NCBI RefSeq assembly: GCF_004664715.2
Contig: NC_051075.1
Location: 27,460,715-27,524,714, forward strand
Direction of reading: 5' to 3'
From: Peromyscus leucopus
Taxonomy: Eukaryota > Chordata > Mammalia > Rodentia > Cricetidae
DNA: 64,000 bases
In this document: positions 44,321-56,430 of the stretch, one piece after another
Layout of the letters: each line of letters opens with the position of its first letter
How positions within the stretch are numbered: position 1 is the stretch's first letter
Translations under genes and position numbers: made by a program
The notes under the pieces: generated by a model
Seen by the model: the letters and a program-made list of their open reading frames with translations, nothing else
The model's database searches: none
What the model was told of the DNA's origin: nothing

Positions 44321-45284
44321 TATACAGCCCAGTTTGCAATTTAACTTCTGCCCAGTCTTGCTTCTACTTCTTCCATTCATAACTGTTCATCTCTCGGAAA
44401 CATTATGCATCCAAAAACTCCATTTCATTGTCTGCTTCCAGGAAACCTAGGTTGTGGTAGCAGGACCTGATGAGCAAGCCCCTATTCTCCCCACAGCACA
44501 CAGAGAATTATCAGGAGCACTTGCATCTACATTTGACTCACAGTGATGATGGGCCCTCCTACACCACTCAGAAACTCTCACTGGGTCCTGCTGCAGTGCT
44601 GGCATGAGGAATCATGGGCAGTCTAGATGTACTTTCAGCTCTGTAGACAGTAGAAACTGTTAGAAACCTCAAAAGCTGCTGTCTTTGGGAAACAAAACTA
44701 AACAAAAATGTTTAGTCCTTTTGGAAGAAGCAAACACCACTATAGTCCGTTTTTACATGCTTCTTTGTGCTCACCCTCTGTATTAGTGACACTGGATCCT
44801 GTCAATCTGACGGTCAGTATTGATTGTAACCCACTTGTTTTCATTTCTGTGACTCCTCTTATATAATCAGCCTCCTTATTACCACATCCACTGTGGGTCC
44901 AGTTATTCCTTTAGCTCAGACTAGAATATGGGGGGTGGTATTGGAAAGATGATGGATTAGGTGACAGGATAGCCAACCTAGTATGATCCCTAAGGGAATG
45001 GATGGGGGTCCCATGGCAGGCTCAGGAGGCAGCATGGCTTCTGTTAGTGCATAGGAGGAGGCTGCAATCAGCTCGACATCTACATGCCCTGTATACTTGC
45101 CATCTTTTTTTTTAAGCTATAACTACACAGATAGGTATTTTATAGTTGAGGAATTTTTTATTTTACAGAAATTGACAAAAGTTGTGTTTGTCACATGCAA
45201 CTTGATAGTTTTCATTGTGTATATATAGGTACACATATATTGTGCAATGGATATGTCACACTGATTAATATGGACATTACTACC
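44321..45284. other. Single-copy DNA, no gene seen
   Basis: No repeat or domain recognised; 45115-45280 vaguely resembles old L1. Confidence 0.4.
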
Positions 45285-45375
45285 AGAGTTGAGAAAATTG
45301 AAGAGCATAGAGATTAAGTGACTTGTGCAAGGTCATTTACAAACATGTCTGGGCAGGTATGGGAGTAAGATCATA
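45285..45375 (+). mobile_element. MIR SINE fragment, sense
   Basis: AAAATTGAAGAGCATAGAG, ATTAAGTGACTTGTGCAAGG and TCATTTACAAACATGTCTG fit the MIR core. Confidence 0.65.
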
Positions 45376-48180
45376 GTGCTCTGGAAGGCATTGCTAGTTT
45401 TCTAATAAGTACAATGTACTGTTTTAAGTTTTAAAATAGCCTTAGGTTTTACTGGGCTTCTTGTGATTTTGAATACTGTCTTTGATTGTTTCTTGTTCTG
45501 TTAGGTATATATAGATGATCAAGTTTTCACCTATGGATGTAAAGAGAAGTGGCTGGTGGGACTGCCTGGCAGTCTCTTTAAAAGGAGATGCCAATGTTTT
45601 CTTCCTTGTTTCTCCAGTTTTGATGTCTGGAAACATGGATATAATAGCCAGGGTCTAGAGGTCATTCACACCCTAAGAAAGCTTTGAGAAGGAAGCTATA
45701 CAATTGGATAAGAGAAGAGAGATGCAAGATGATTCCAAGATGATGCTGTTATCCATTATTTCAGTTGTGGGTTGTTTAACTCTAGGTTTCTTACCTGCTA
45801 AGAGACATGTGTTCCCTATCTCTTCTGAGAACTTGTTACTCCCTATTGAGTTTTCCTTGCCTGTGAGAACCTAGTCCTAATTAACAGCAAATGCTAGCCC
45901 CTTTTATAGTTGGAATAGAAGTTTAAAATGGATCTTCAGTGCACATGCATTTGGATGCCATCTAGTTATATTTAAATGGTTATTAAATTCTTCATTCCCC
46001 TTCTAGAAGTAGTGCCTATGATGCATCTCAGGGTCTTCTGTTTACCCAACTCTCAGTGTTTCATGACATACACAGTCATACTTTTAACCAACATCCCTTT
46101 GATTGACAAGCAGGAAGCCCATGACATTTAGAGTTCCTCTCAGGGATGAAAATCTTTAGTCTCTAGTTTTCTGTATTCTCATCAAAAATGTCAGATTCCA
46201 CCTCTTTGTGTTTTAAAAGGCAGTGCAGCCTGCCTTTGCACGTCTTTCAGGAAAATGAGAGGCTTATTCTCTGAGTGAGTGAGGGGAAGATAGTAACCAG
46301 GTTGAGTGATTTGATCTCAAGCCCATGGCATTTTGTCCTAAGGACACCCCACCTTCACAATGAACAAGGGTTTGGGGAGCAAACAGAGTCACGAGCTGGT
46401 GTATCTCTGGAGAATGTTTGCATCTGATTCGGATTACAATAAGCAATATGGCCTGGCTGCGAAATGCTGTATTTTCACAATTGACAGACTGAACAGCCTG
46501 CAGCAATCAGCAAAGGGCAGCTTATTTGGAGCGAAAACATCCATCAGCCTGTGATGAGCAAAGCGGAGCCGCAATCAGAGGCAGGCTCTTCTAAGAGCCG
46601 TTGATGAGAAATGGACTTTACATGTATCAGATGGAGAAGAAATTACTGCTGATTTTTTTTAGTTTCATTTTCATGCACGGACAACATTAGAAATATTTTT
46701 TTTGAACATGAAAGGGAGAGATTCCATAGTCCTGTCATGAATTCGACTTTTCTGTCCTCATCAACTGGGAGACTTGAGTGTTGGCAGGAATCTGTTGTTC
46801 TGAAAATGCAAGATAATAAGCAGTTTCAAAGAAAGTTCTAGCATTCATTGCAAATATCTTACGCATGTAGTATTTTCAGTGGTATTTGGGTAGAAGAATT
46901 GTACTGATATAATCAATAGAATGTAGAGTTTTGATCTAGTTTCCAGTCTTATCTATATTAGGTCTACTCCATCCGATTAAAAAATTGTATCTCCTTAGTT
47001 CTGTGAGCCTTCCACTTAGATATATATCAAAAGTTCTGTAGGTTCAAAGTTTGTGATCTGTAGTATAAGAAAAGTAGTTCAAATATGAATCTTCACTTTT
47101 CTTCTTTTGATAGTGTATCTTGCTGTGGTTGTGAGATTTTTGGTTTTGATAAATGCTAGGCAATCTGGAAGTTTTTGCCTACCATGGCAGAAGGAGACTA
47201 AAATTACAAAATGGTCCCCATTTTCCTCATTAAAATTCCATTTTAAGCCCACTGGCTACTACACAGTGTGGCATTTGACACTGAGCATGATCTCGGGCCT
47301 GGCAGACTCTTAGGTTTGGCTTCATGTTCCCTCATACATGGGCTTGTGAAGGAAAGCAAGATAATATACTGGTAGGGTTTATGGCATCTGGTCTTTATTC
47401 AAATGCATGGACATTCTCTCCCACCTCCTTTAGATGATTTTGGTTTAGGTCTCAACTTTTTTTTTTTGCTTGGTCAGTGTCTTCTGTTTACATCCACGAG
47501 GACTATGTGTCACTTTATGGGTTTTCTGAAAACAAAACAAAAAAATCTACCTGCTTGTCTCTTCAAATAAAAGAATAAGACACTAGCCACACACACACAC
47601 ACACACACACACAAAAAAAAAAAAAACAAAAAACAACCCCATAATATGCATATTAAACAAGGTAAGGTTTCAGCTGCATCACGCATGACCAGGGATCTGA
47701 TTCTATGCTGTGTAACTGTTGAAGGTCTCAGCTGTCTACTCTGGAACTCAGGCAGAAAGCAGTGGAGGTTGCTATGCTGAAGGGGAGTGCCTCTCATCCT
47801 TGGGTATGCTCCTTGACTTTTGTTTATGTCTTATATAGACTTAGGAAAGTACTACACAAATGCCCTGAAACACTCATTGGCTGTGTGAACACTTTCTCCA
47901 GAAACCTTTCCAATTAGTAGTGACTCAGAGTGCTGTGGTCAGTATTGGATAAACCGTAGCAGATTCAGAGAAAATTTCAGAGGAGGTCTGCAAATGATTG
48001 CTGACATGTCATTCAAAGTGCGGAAGTGTCCAGAAAAAATATATGTATCTTGCTAGATGATTATTATTTTGTATAGAGTCTCCTTAGACTCACCACTTAG
48101 AATGGAGCAGGGGGGGCATGGTAGTCACGAGAATCTGTGAGGTTAAAATGATAAATGCCAGAAATTGTAATATGCAAATA
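45376..48180. other. Single-copy DNA with candidate conserved stretch
   Basis: About 2.8 kb nearly free of recognised repeats, unusual for this window. 46280-46640 has normal CpG content and open frames on both strands (64 codons plus, 80 codons minus) without any domain. A (CA)13-A14 tract lies at 47588-47627. Confidence 0.4.
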
Positions 48181-48440
48181 GTTGTGCTAAGTGTTTAAAA
48201 GCGGCAGCAACCTGAACATTCCTTCCAGATGCTCCTTAATGCTCCTCATTAAGGCTGAACGGGAAGTTGGAGAGCATTTTCGCACCAGTGATGCCACCCC
48301 TGTGTCCTTGTTGGGTGCAGGCAGCAGGTTTAGAGGACTTATTATCTCTGAGATTTCTGGTGGATCCTTTTGCCTCTCTGGGTGGCTATTACATGACAGC
48401 ATAAGGAACACAGGGCTGCAGTTCAAGCACAAATAATTCC
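48181..48440. other. Candidate conserved non-coding stretch
   Basis: Single-copy, CpG-containing and free of repeats. Both strands are open for 81 codons over almost the same interval (48187-48436), with no recognisable protein. Confidence 0.35.
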
Positions 48441-48555
48441 AGAAGATTCCCTCCCTAGCCTGTACCCTCTGATTTATCCTGAATGACAGTAGCCGGGAAA
48501 CCTCAAGCTGTTCATTTTGGATAGGGCCGTACTGTGTACTTGGATGTGACTACTC

Positions 48556-48806
48556 TTTTTTTTTTTTTTTTTTTTTTATCAAACCTCCTGTTATTTGCAT
48601 TTATATGATATCCTTCTTCTAATGCTCTTAAAGCAATTTCAGCTTCATAGCACTTATGTGAATTGGATAAGAAGAAACACACTTCATTTTGAGGTTGAGA
48701 TAAAAGACATAAATTGTCAACGATTCTTCTCAACAGAATAAAATGAGGTAGAGCAGAGCAGGCAACAGTGTATGCTGTTTTCCCACTCTGGTTTCCTGAG
48801 AAGTGT
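48556..48806 (-). pseudogene. Possible retrocopy fragment ending in A22
   Basis: On the minus strand a frame of about 75 codons, with no ATG at its start, runs from a stop near 48806 straight into A22 (T22 at 48556-48577 on the plus strand). Phrases include LLRRIVDNLCLL and YEAEIALRALEEGYHINAN. I do not recognise the protein. An open frame leading into a pure A tract fits a 3'-truncated or internally primed retrocopy, but no target-site duplication was found, and an AT-rich chance frame is possible. Confidence 0.3.
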
Positions 48807-50689
48807 CAAACAGATTAGTACAATGGGTTCTCATATGGGTTCCGACGCCACGGGGGCGGGTAGTGTTCTTTGATAGGCCTTAGTCAGCTTCCCGAGAGAT
48901 GCACAGATGGTGGTGTCCATGTTGCCCTCCCTTGTCCCCACCATTTTCCAGGGCTGCAAATTTGCTGATTTCACCAGATTCTCACAGGACAAAAGAGAAC
49001 CAAGCTCCTCAAACTCTTACTCACCCAAGTTAAATTGGGATGCTTGTCTAAACCGTTTGGCCACACATCTAGGAAGCCCAAGCTAATAAGCTTTCAGTGG
49101 GGCTCCAGGACTTGAATCTGGACACTAAATGATTGCAATTCTTGTGAACAAAGACATGCACTGTCTTAGTCCTTCAGCCAAGCAGAGGAGTGATTTATTG
49201 GGGGTCTTGAGGAGTTATTGCCTTAGACTTGAAAGCTCAGGATGCGGAGACCGTAATAGTGACATCAAATGTGAGGCATTTTATCATTTCTCTTAAAACT
49301 GCAATCAGATCTCATGTGTTAGGCTACAGGGCTTTGGAAGTGCATGATTTGAAATGAAAAATATAATTGTATCTAAAAGATACGTTGTAAAACATTAGGA
49401 GAAATAAGAGATACTAGTTTTAGACTTAAAAAAAATTAGTTCCATGTGAGCTCTATTGCAAAATGTTGGGAGCTGCTAGAAGGAGAGAAACACCCAGGCT
49501 AGACATCAAATATCAGGTAGCTGGGAACTGAAACACCTTACTAGTTAGAACGTAAGAAATGTAACAGAGTGGAAAAGACCATTTGGTTTCATTGTTGGGA
49601 GAGACAACAGGAAATAGTTTGAAGTTTTCCATCTTAACCAGCCTATGAAGGGTATCTTTAGGGGATTTTACTTTGGTGGAAGAGAACATTTTTGTTTCCT
49701 GCCTACAAAGACAATGTGTTTAACAGAAAGGCCTACGGAATTATTATTTCACACACAGTCATGCACTGGGGGACAGTACTGATTCAATGTAAGCCGATGG
49801 GTAGACCAGTTGTAGTTTTACAATCCCCCTGACCACCACCACCCTACATGATCACCATGTTTCCCTTTAGGAACTCCTCTCACCCCTCATCAGGCTGGAA
49901 GAATCCTCTCATTTTCTGTCATCATTTGTATACCAGATATACTTTGACGTGTGTGGCACCACTCACAGAAGACTGCTTCGTGAGCATTTATTTAAGGTGA
50001 TAATGGCCTTTGCTTTGTGTCTTCTTGCTTGCTGCTACGTTGTTTAGTCTGGTGGTGGGACTCTGATGCAGGTGGTGAGTCAATTGCTCCCAAATCTCAA
50101 TCTGTAAAGTACTATATTTGGGAAGTACCCGTTGGGAAGTACATGGTGTCTTTTTGAAGAGTTTCTTTTTAAATTTAACAGTGTTTTTCTGTAAATATAT
50201 TGACACACACACTCAGAGCACAGACTGCAGCAGCCTGGCAAGATATGCTGCAAATATGTGTGCAAGGCTCTTGGAGTGCCTTGGTTTGTATGGAGAAAGC
50301 TTTTAGGATATTAAATTGTATTGAAAGAGCAGTGGACTTTCTCATGCTGGTGTAGTGCACAGGAATGCAAAGTTGTGGCAAATGGTCCTGAAGAGAAACA
50401 AGAAGAGACAGAGGAGCGTCTCAGTTTAGAGTGGATAGGAGGCTTTTATGCTTGTTGTTTTTCATAATGGCCAGGGGTGATAGAAAGAAGTCTCCCTGCA
50501 TCTTCCCTTCGGGTTCTTTGGAGTTATGTTTCTCTTCTGTCCTCCCACTTCTTCCCACTTCACAAACAAAAGTCCTGGTCATTGTTGAATGCCCAACACC
50601 GTGACCCCAACACACCGAGGCAGAATAGGTAATGGCCCAGTGACTTTGATAAATGCCTTGAGCTCTCCAGTGGCCTTCTCACAGTTCCT
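48807..50689. other. Single-copy DNA, no gene seen
   Basis: About 1.9 kb with no recognised repeat or exon. Confidence 0.45.
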
Positions 50690-50890
50690 GTGTCTGGCTT
50701 TACAAACATGCCCTGATCTGGCCCCTGTAGCTACTGACTTAGTCTCTTAACCTTCTCTCCTTCACTCACCCCACTGTAGTGACACTGGCCTCCCTCAAGT
50801 TCCTTAAATATGCCAGGCCCACCTGAGGTTCTTTGTACTAGCTGCTGTCTCTGCCTTAGATGCTGTCTCTCCAGGTATGTCTATATTTGG
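50690..50890 (+). mobile_element. L2 LINE fragment, sense
   Basis: ATGCCCTGATCTGGCCCCTG, GTGACACTGGCCTCCCTC and TTAAATATGCCAGGCCCACC match the L2 3' region. Ancient. Confidence 0.72.
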
Positions 50891-50971
50891 CTTCTTTTTT
50901 TAACCTTCTAAACTCTTCTTTTCATTGAGGTTTTCAGGTGCATACAAAGATATGACTTCTTTTTACATTTA

Positions 50972-50975
<4 letters not shown>

Positions 50976-51026
<51 letters not shown>

Positions 51027-51172
51027 CATGTGCCCTGGTGCACATGTGGATGTTAAAAACCAACTTGTGAGAGTTGATTTCCTCTTTTCACCATAAGGGT
51101 TCCAGGAATTAAACTCAGGTTGTTAGCCTTGGCAACAAATACCTTTATTCAATGAATCATCTTGCTGGGTCC
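50976..51172 (-). mobile_element. B3-family SINE, antisense, with (TG)23
   Basis: (TG)n at 50976-51022, then GGTGCACATGTGGATGTTAA, GTTCCAGGAATTAAACTCAGG and CAATGAATCATCTTGCTGGG. Confidence 0.8.
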
Positions 51173-51191
51173 TTTTTAAGAAGAGTATCTT

Positions 51192-51408
51192 TTGCTAGGT
51201 GGCGGTGGCAAAAGATATGTTTTTATAACTTTAATTCTACACATTTAATCCCAGCACTCTGGAGACAGAGACAGCTGTATCTCTGTGAGTTTGAGGCTAA
51301 CCTGGATCTCTGTGAATTTGAGCCTACCTTGGTCTATAGAGTGAGTTCCAGGATAGCCAGGGTGGTTACCCTGTCTCAAAAACAAAACAAAACAAACAAC
51401 AACAAAAA
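51192..51408 (+). mobile_element. B1 SINE, sense, rearranged
   Basis: Head GCTAGGTGGCGGTGGC is followed by about 38 bp of foreign sequence, then ACATTTAATCCCAGCACTC. A GGATCTCTGTGAATTTGAGCC block repeats the preceding TATCTCTGTGAGTTTGAGGC. AAAACAAAACAAAAC tail. Older, duplicated copy. Confidence 0.78.
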
Positions 51409-51444
51409 TGAAGAATATCTTTTAGCCTATTTATTATTGTTATC

Positions 51445-51446
<2 letters not shown>

Positions 51447-51483
<37 letters not shown>

Positions 51484-51542
51484 CAAAAAGAGAGAGATCA
51501 TATGTGTGCAGGATACACCACTGTGTGTATGGAGGTCAGAGG
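51447..51542 (-). mobile_element. B3-type SINE, left part, with (TG)17
   Basis: (TG)n at 51447-51481, then ACACCACTGTGTGTATGGAGG and TCAGAGGACAAC. It is split here by an LTR and continues at 51905. Confidence 0.7.
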
Positions 51543-51547
51543 ACAAC

Positions 51548-51904
51548 TGTATTAGTTACTTTTCTGTTGCTGTGATAAAACCCCATGACCATGGCAACTG
51601 ACAGGAAGAAGAATTAGTGTAGGGTTCCAGAGGGGGAGTCTGTAATAGTTGGAGGGGCATGGCAGCAAGTGGCAGATGTGATGGCTGGAGCAGGGCGCTG
51701 AGAGATCACATCTTTTACTGTAAACACCAAGAGAGAAGGAATTGGAAGCTGGGTGGGCCTATGAGATCTCGAAGCCATCCCCAGTGACATATCCCTTTAG
51801 TAAGGCCACACCTCCCACACCTCCCCCAACAGCACCTTCAACTAGAGACCAAGTGTTTCAATACATGAACTAATAATGTTGGTGACATTCACATTTAAAC
51901 CACC
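51548..51904 (-). mobile_element. Rodent MaLR-type LTR, antisense, inside a B3
   Basis: TGTATTAGTTACTTTTCTGTTG at the left, CACCTCCCACACCTCCCCC, and TTTAAACCACC at the right. ACAAC is present at 51543-51547 and 51905-51909, consistent with a 5-bp duplication. The B3 reads on across the gap. Confidence 0.78.
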
Positions 51905-52003
51905 ACAACTCTCAGGACCTCAGGAGCTGATGCTGGGCTTGGGACTGTAGTCATTGGGCTTGTCACAGTAAGGACCATTACTTTCTGAGACATCTTGCCA
52001 CCC
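51905..52003 (-). mobile_element. B3-type SINE, right part
   Basis: CTCAGGACCTCAGGAGCTG, TAGTCATTGGGCTTGTCAC and CTGAGACATCTTGCCACCC complete the antisense B3 begun at 51490. Confidence 0.68.
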
Positions 52004-52149
52004 TACGTGGCTACTTTCTTAACCTCTTGACATTTCTTCTTAAGGAAGCCTTATTTATTGCCTGCCTCCAATATCTATTGAGGGTTGCATGACAGACAAC
52101 CATGAGGGTCATGAGAATCAATACTCATGATTGCTATATTTAACATTTT

Positions 52150-52480
52150 TGCAGGTTAAGTTGCTGCTTCTTTGTCATCTGGTGATGATGCTATTTGGCT
52201 GGGATCTCTGCTGGTACATCTTAGCTCTCCACATGATCTTTCGTTGTCTATATGGTCTCCACATGGCGGTTCATCCTCTAGGCCTTATTCCACTTAGTTC
52301 CCTCTCCAGGGGGAATGGCTAGGCTTCCCTTACATTCAAAGTAAGAGTGTTTGAAGTAGACAGTCCCTGGGAAGCCTTTGTTTACACACATGGCCAAATG
52401 TCTCCTTATCCAGTCTATGGCCAGGATCAGTGTGAGTGTAGGAAGAAAGCATACCCAAGCCTTTGGTTAATTGAAGGCTA
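52150..52480. mobile_element. Decayed mammalian interspersed repeat, family not assigned
   Basis: GCTGGGATCTCTGCTGGTAC, CACATGATCTTTCGTTGTC and GGTCTCCACATGGCGGTTC look like a mammal-wide repeat I cannot name. A related stretch may lie at 57140-57400. Confidence 0.35.
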
Positions 52481-52651
52481 CCAACACAATAGTCTTCCTC
52501 AGACTGCCCATTACTAGAAAATCTTATAGCAGCACAGGAAGACTAAGAAAAGCTCTATGACTAGTGGTCTTTGCATAGATTGCAAGCCACCCGCCCCTCC
52601 CTCAGTAGCTGTTTAGTGCTTTCATTTACCCCTGGGAGAGCCCTTAGTAAT

Positions 52652-53570
52652 CTTTTTTTTTTTTAAATTTAATTTAATTTTATTTTACAATACAATTCAG
52701 TTCTACATATCAGCCACGGATTCCCTTGTTCTCCCCCCTTTCCCCCCACCTTACCCCTAGCTCACCCCCCATTCCCATCTCCTCCAGGGCAAAGACTCCC
52801 CTGAGGATTGAGTTTAACCTGGTAGACTCAGTCCAGGCAGGTCCAGTCCCCTCCTCCCAGGCCGAGCCAAGCGACCCTGCATAAGCCCCAGGTTTCAAAC
52901 AGCCAACTCATGCAATGAGCACAGGACCCAGTCCCACTGCCTATATGCCTCCCAAACAGATCAAGCCAATCGACTGTCTCACCTATTCAGAGGGCCTGAT
53001 CCAGTTGGGGGCCCCTCAGCCATTGGCTCATAGTTCATGTGTTTCCATTCGTTTGGTTATTTGTCCCTGTGCTTTATCCAACCTTGGTTTCAGTAATTCT
53101 CACTCATATAAACCCTCCTCTTTCTCACTAATTAGACTCCCAGTGCTCCACCTGGGGCCTAGCCGTGGATGTCTGCATCCAGATTCCTCAGTCCTTGGAT
53201 GGGGTTTCTGGCACAACTATTAGGGTGTTTGGCCATCCCATCACCAGAGTAGGTCATTTCCTGCTGTCTCTCGACCCTTGCCAGCAGTCTTTTGTGGGGG
53301 TATCTTTGTGGATTTCTGTGGGCCTCTTTAGCACTTTGTTTCTTCCTTTTCTCATGTGGTCTTCATTTACCATGGTCTCCTATTCTTTGTTCTCCCTCTC
53401 TGTTCTTGATCCAGCTGGGATCTCCCGCTCTCTTTCCCTCGACCCTCACCCTTCATTGCTCCCATTCATGTTCAGGCTGTTCATGTAGATCTCATCCATT
53501 TCTCCGTGTCTTTCTTGGGGTCCTGTTTTCCAGGCAGCCTCACTGGTGATGGACACACATCATTTCTGTG
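52652..53570 (-). other. 3' UTR of the second L1
   Basis: On the minus strand it runs from just after the ORF2 remnant, through a purine-rich part, a G-rich tract at 52735-52775 and an A-rich terminus. It includes ATGGATGAGATCTACATGAA and GCATGAGTTGGCTGTTTG. L1 3' G-rich tracts can form quadruplexes (family knowledge). Confidence 0.82.
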
Positions 53571-53572
53571 GC

Positions 53573-56430
53573 CTATCTGACAGGCGTAAGGTGGTATCTC
53601 AGAGTTGTTTTGATTTGCATTTCCCTGATGATTAGGGATGTTGAGCAATTCCTTAAATGTCTTTCAGCCATTTGAGTTTCCTCTGTTGAGAATTCTCTGT
53701 TTAGTTCTATAGCCCATTTCTCAATTGGACTGTTGGTCTTTTTGATGTCTAATTTCTTGAGTTCCTTATATATTCTGGATATCAGTCCTCTGTCAGATGT
53801 GGGGTTGGTGAAAACCTTTTCCCATTCTGTAGGCTGTCGCTTTGCCTTGTTGACCGTATCCTTTGCTCTACAAAAGCTTCTCAGTTTCAAGAGGTCCCAT
53901 TGATTGATTGTTTCTCTCAGTGTCTGTGCTACTGGTATTATATATAGGAAGTGATCTCCTATGCCAATGCATTCAAGACTACTTCCTACTTTCTCTTCTA
54001 GCAGGTTCAGAGTAGCTGGATTTATGTTGAGGTTCTTGATCCACTTGGACTTAAGTTTTGTGCACAGTGATAGATATGGATCTATTTTCAGTCTTCTACA
54101 TGTTGATATCCAGTTATGCCAGCACCATTTGTTGAAGATGCTTTATTTTTTCCATTGTACACTTTTGGCTTCTTTGTCAAAAATTATATGTTCATAGGTG
54201 TGTGGATTAATGTCAGGGTCTTCAATTCGATTCCATTGGTCTACATGTCAGTTTTTATGCCAGTACCAAGCTGGTTTTTTTTTTTTTTATTACTGTAGCT
54301 CTATAGTAGAGCTTGAAGTCAGGGATTGTGATGCCTCCAGAGGTTGTTTTATTGTACAGGATTCTTTTGGCTATCCTGGGTTTTTTGTTTTTCCATATGA
54401 AGTTGAGTATTATTCTTTCCAGGTCTGTGAAGAATTGTGTTGGTATTTTGATGGGGATTGCATTGAATCTGTAGATTGCTTTTGGTAAAATTGCCATTTT
54501 TACTATGTTAGTCCTGCCTATCCACGAGCATGGGAGATCTTTCCGTTTTCTGACATCTTCTTCAATTTCTTTTTTCAGGGACTTAAAGTTCTTATCATAT
54601 AGGTCCTTCACTTGCTTGGTTAGTGTTACCCCAAGGTATTTTATGTCATTTGTGGCTATTGTAAAGGGTGATGTATCTCTGATTTCCTTCTCAGTTTCTT
54701 TGTCCATTGTATATAGGAGGGCTACTGATTTTTTTGAGTTGACCTTGTATCCTGCCATGTTGCTGAAGGTGTTTATAAGCTTTATCAGTTGCTGGATGGA
54801 ATCTTTGGGGTCACTCAAGTATACTATCATGTCATCTGCAAATAGGGAAAGCTTGACTTCTTCCTTTCCAATTTGTATCCCCTTAATCTCCTTATGTTGT
54901 CTTATTGCTCTGGCTAGAACTTCAAGTACTATATTGAATTAAGTATGGGGAGAGTGGACAGCCTTGCCTCATTCCTGATTTTAGTGGAATTGCTTTGAGT
55001 TTCTCTCCATTTAATTTGATGTTGGCTGTTGGCTTGCTATAAATTGCCTTTATTATGTTTAGGTATGTTCCCTGTATTCCTGATCGCTCCAAGACCTTTA
55101 TCATGAAGGGGTGTTGGATTTTGTCAAATGCCTTTTCTGCATCTAGTGAGATGATCATGTGGTTTTTTTCTTTCAGTTTGTTTATATGGTGTATTACATT
55201 GACACACTTTTGTATGTTGAACCACCCTTGCATCCCTGGGATGAAGCCTGCTTGATCATGAAGGATAATTGTTTTGATGTGTTCTTGGAGTCTGTTTGCC
55301 AGTATTTTAGCATCAATGTTCATGAGGGAGATTGGTCTGTAGTTCTCTTTCTTTGTTGCATCCTTGTTTGGTTTAGGAATCAGGGTAATTGTAGCCTCAT
55401 AGAAGGAGTTTGGTAATGTTCCTTTTGTTTCTATTGTGTGGAACAATTTAGAGATTTTGGTGTTAACTCTTCTTTAAAGATCTGGTAGAATTCTGTGCTG
55501 AAATCATCTGGTCCTGGGCTTTTTTTGGTTGGGAGACTTTTAATGACTCTTTCTATTTCCTTAGGGGTTATTGGACTATTTAAATAGTTTATCTGGTCTT
55601 GATTTAACTTAGGTATGTGGTACCTATCCAGAAAAATGTCCATTTCTTTTAGGTTTTCCAGTTTTGTGGAGTAGAGGTTTTTGAAATATGACCTGATAAT
55701 TCTCTGGATTTCCTCAATGTCTGTTGTTATGTCCCCCTTTTCATTTCTGATTTTGTTGATTTGGATTCTCTCTGTCTTTTGATTAGTTTGGATAAGGGCT
55801 TGTCTATCTTGTTGATTTTCTCAAAGAACCAACTGTTTGTTTCATTAATTTTTTGTATTGTTCTCTTAGTTTCTATTTTATTGATTTCACCTCTCACTTT
55901 GATAATTTCCTGGCGTCTATTCTTCCTGGGAGACTTTGCTTCTTCTTGTTCTAGAGCTTTCAGGTATGCTGTTCAGTCACTAGTGTGAGATTTCTCCAAC
56001 TTCTTTATGTGGGCATTTAGTGCTATGAATTTCCCTCTTAGCACTGCTTTCATAGTGTCCCATAAGTTTGGGTATGTAGTGTCTTCATTTTCGTTGATCT
56101 CTAGGAAGTCTTTAATTTCTTCCTTAACCCACTGGTGATTCAGTTGAGCATTATTCAGTTTCCATGAGATTGTAGGTTTTCTGTAGTTTTTGTTGTTGTT
56201 GAAATCTAACTTTAAACCATGGTGGTCTGATAGAACACAGGAGGTTATTCCAATTGTTTTGTATCTGTTGAGATTTGCTTTGTGGCCAAGTATGTGGTCG
56301 ATTTTAGAGAAGGTTCCATGGGGTGCTGAGAAGAAGGTATATTCTTTTTTGTTAGGATGGAATGTGCTGTAGATATTGATTAAGTCCATTTGAGTCATGA
56401 CATCAGTTAAGTCTTCTCTGTTAAGTTTCG
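53573..56430 (-). pseudogene. L1 ORF2, disrupted, C-terminus deleted
   Basis: Pieces in order on the minus strand: endonuclease remainder (about 56430-55975, with [10 protein letters not shown]), an RT-leading block (55431-55643), RT fingers and palm (54922-55446, with QGCPLSP), the catalytic FADD at 54831-54842 with the thumb region (54255-54830), and a last block (53573-53890) that stops right after HLTPVR. Several indels and stops separate them. The C-terminal ~150 codons that should follow HLTPVR are absent; the 3' UTR starts at once. Confidence 0.9.

Larger units (their letters stand above)
52652..56430 (-). mobile_element. Second young L1, 5'-truncated, minus strand
   Basis: Left edge is T13 (the poly-A tail), followed by a complete 3' UTR (to about 53570) and ORF2 remnants to 56430. 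It stops at GTTTCGA inside the endonuclease region. AATCTTTTT occurs on both sides (left near 52647, right near 56607) and is the likely target-site duplication. 54565-56430 aligns collinearly with 1-1893 with few differences. Confidence 0.92.
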
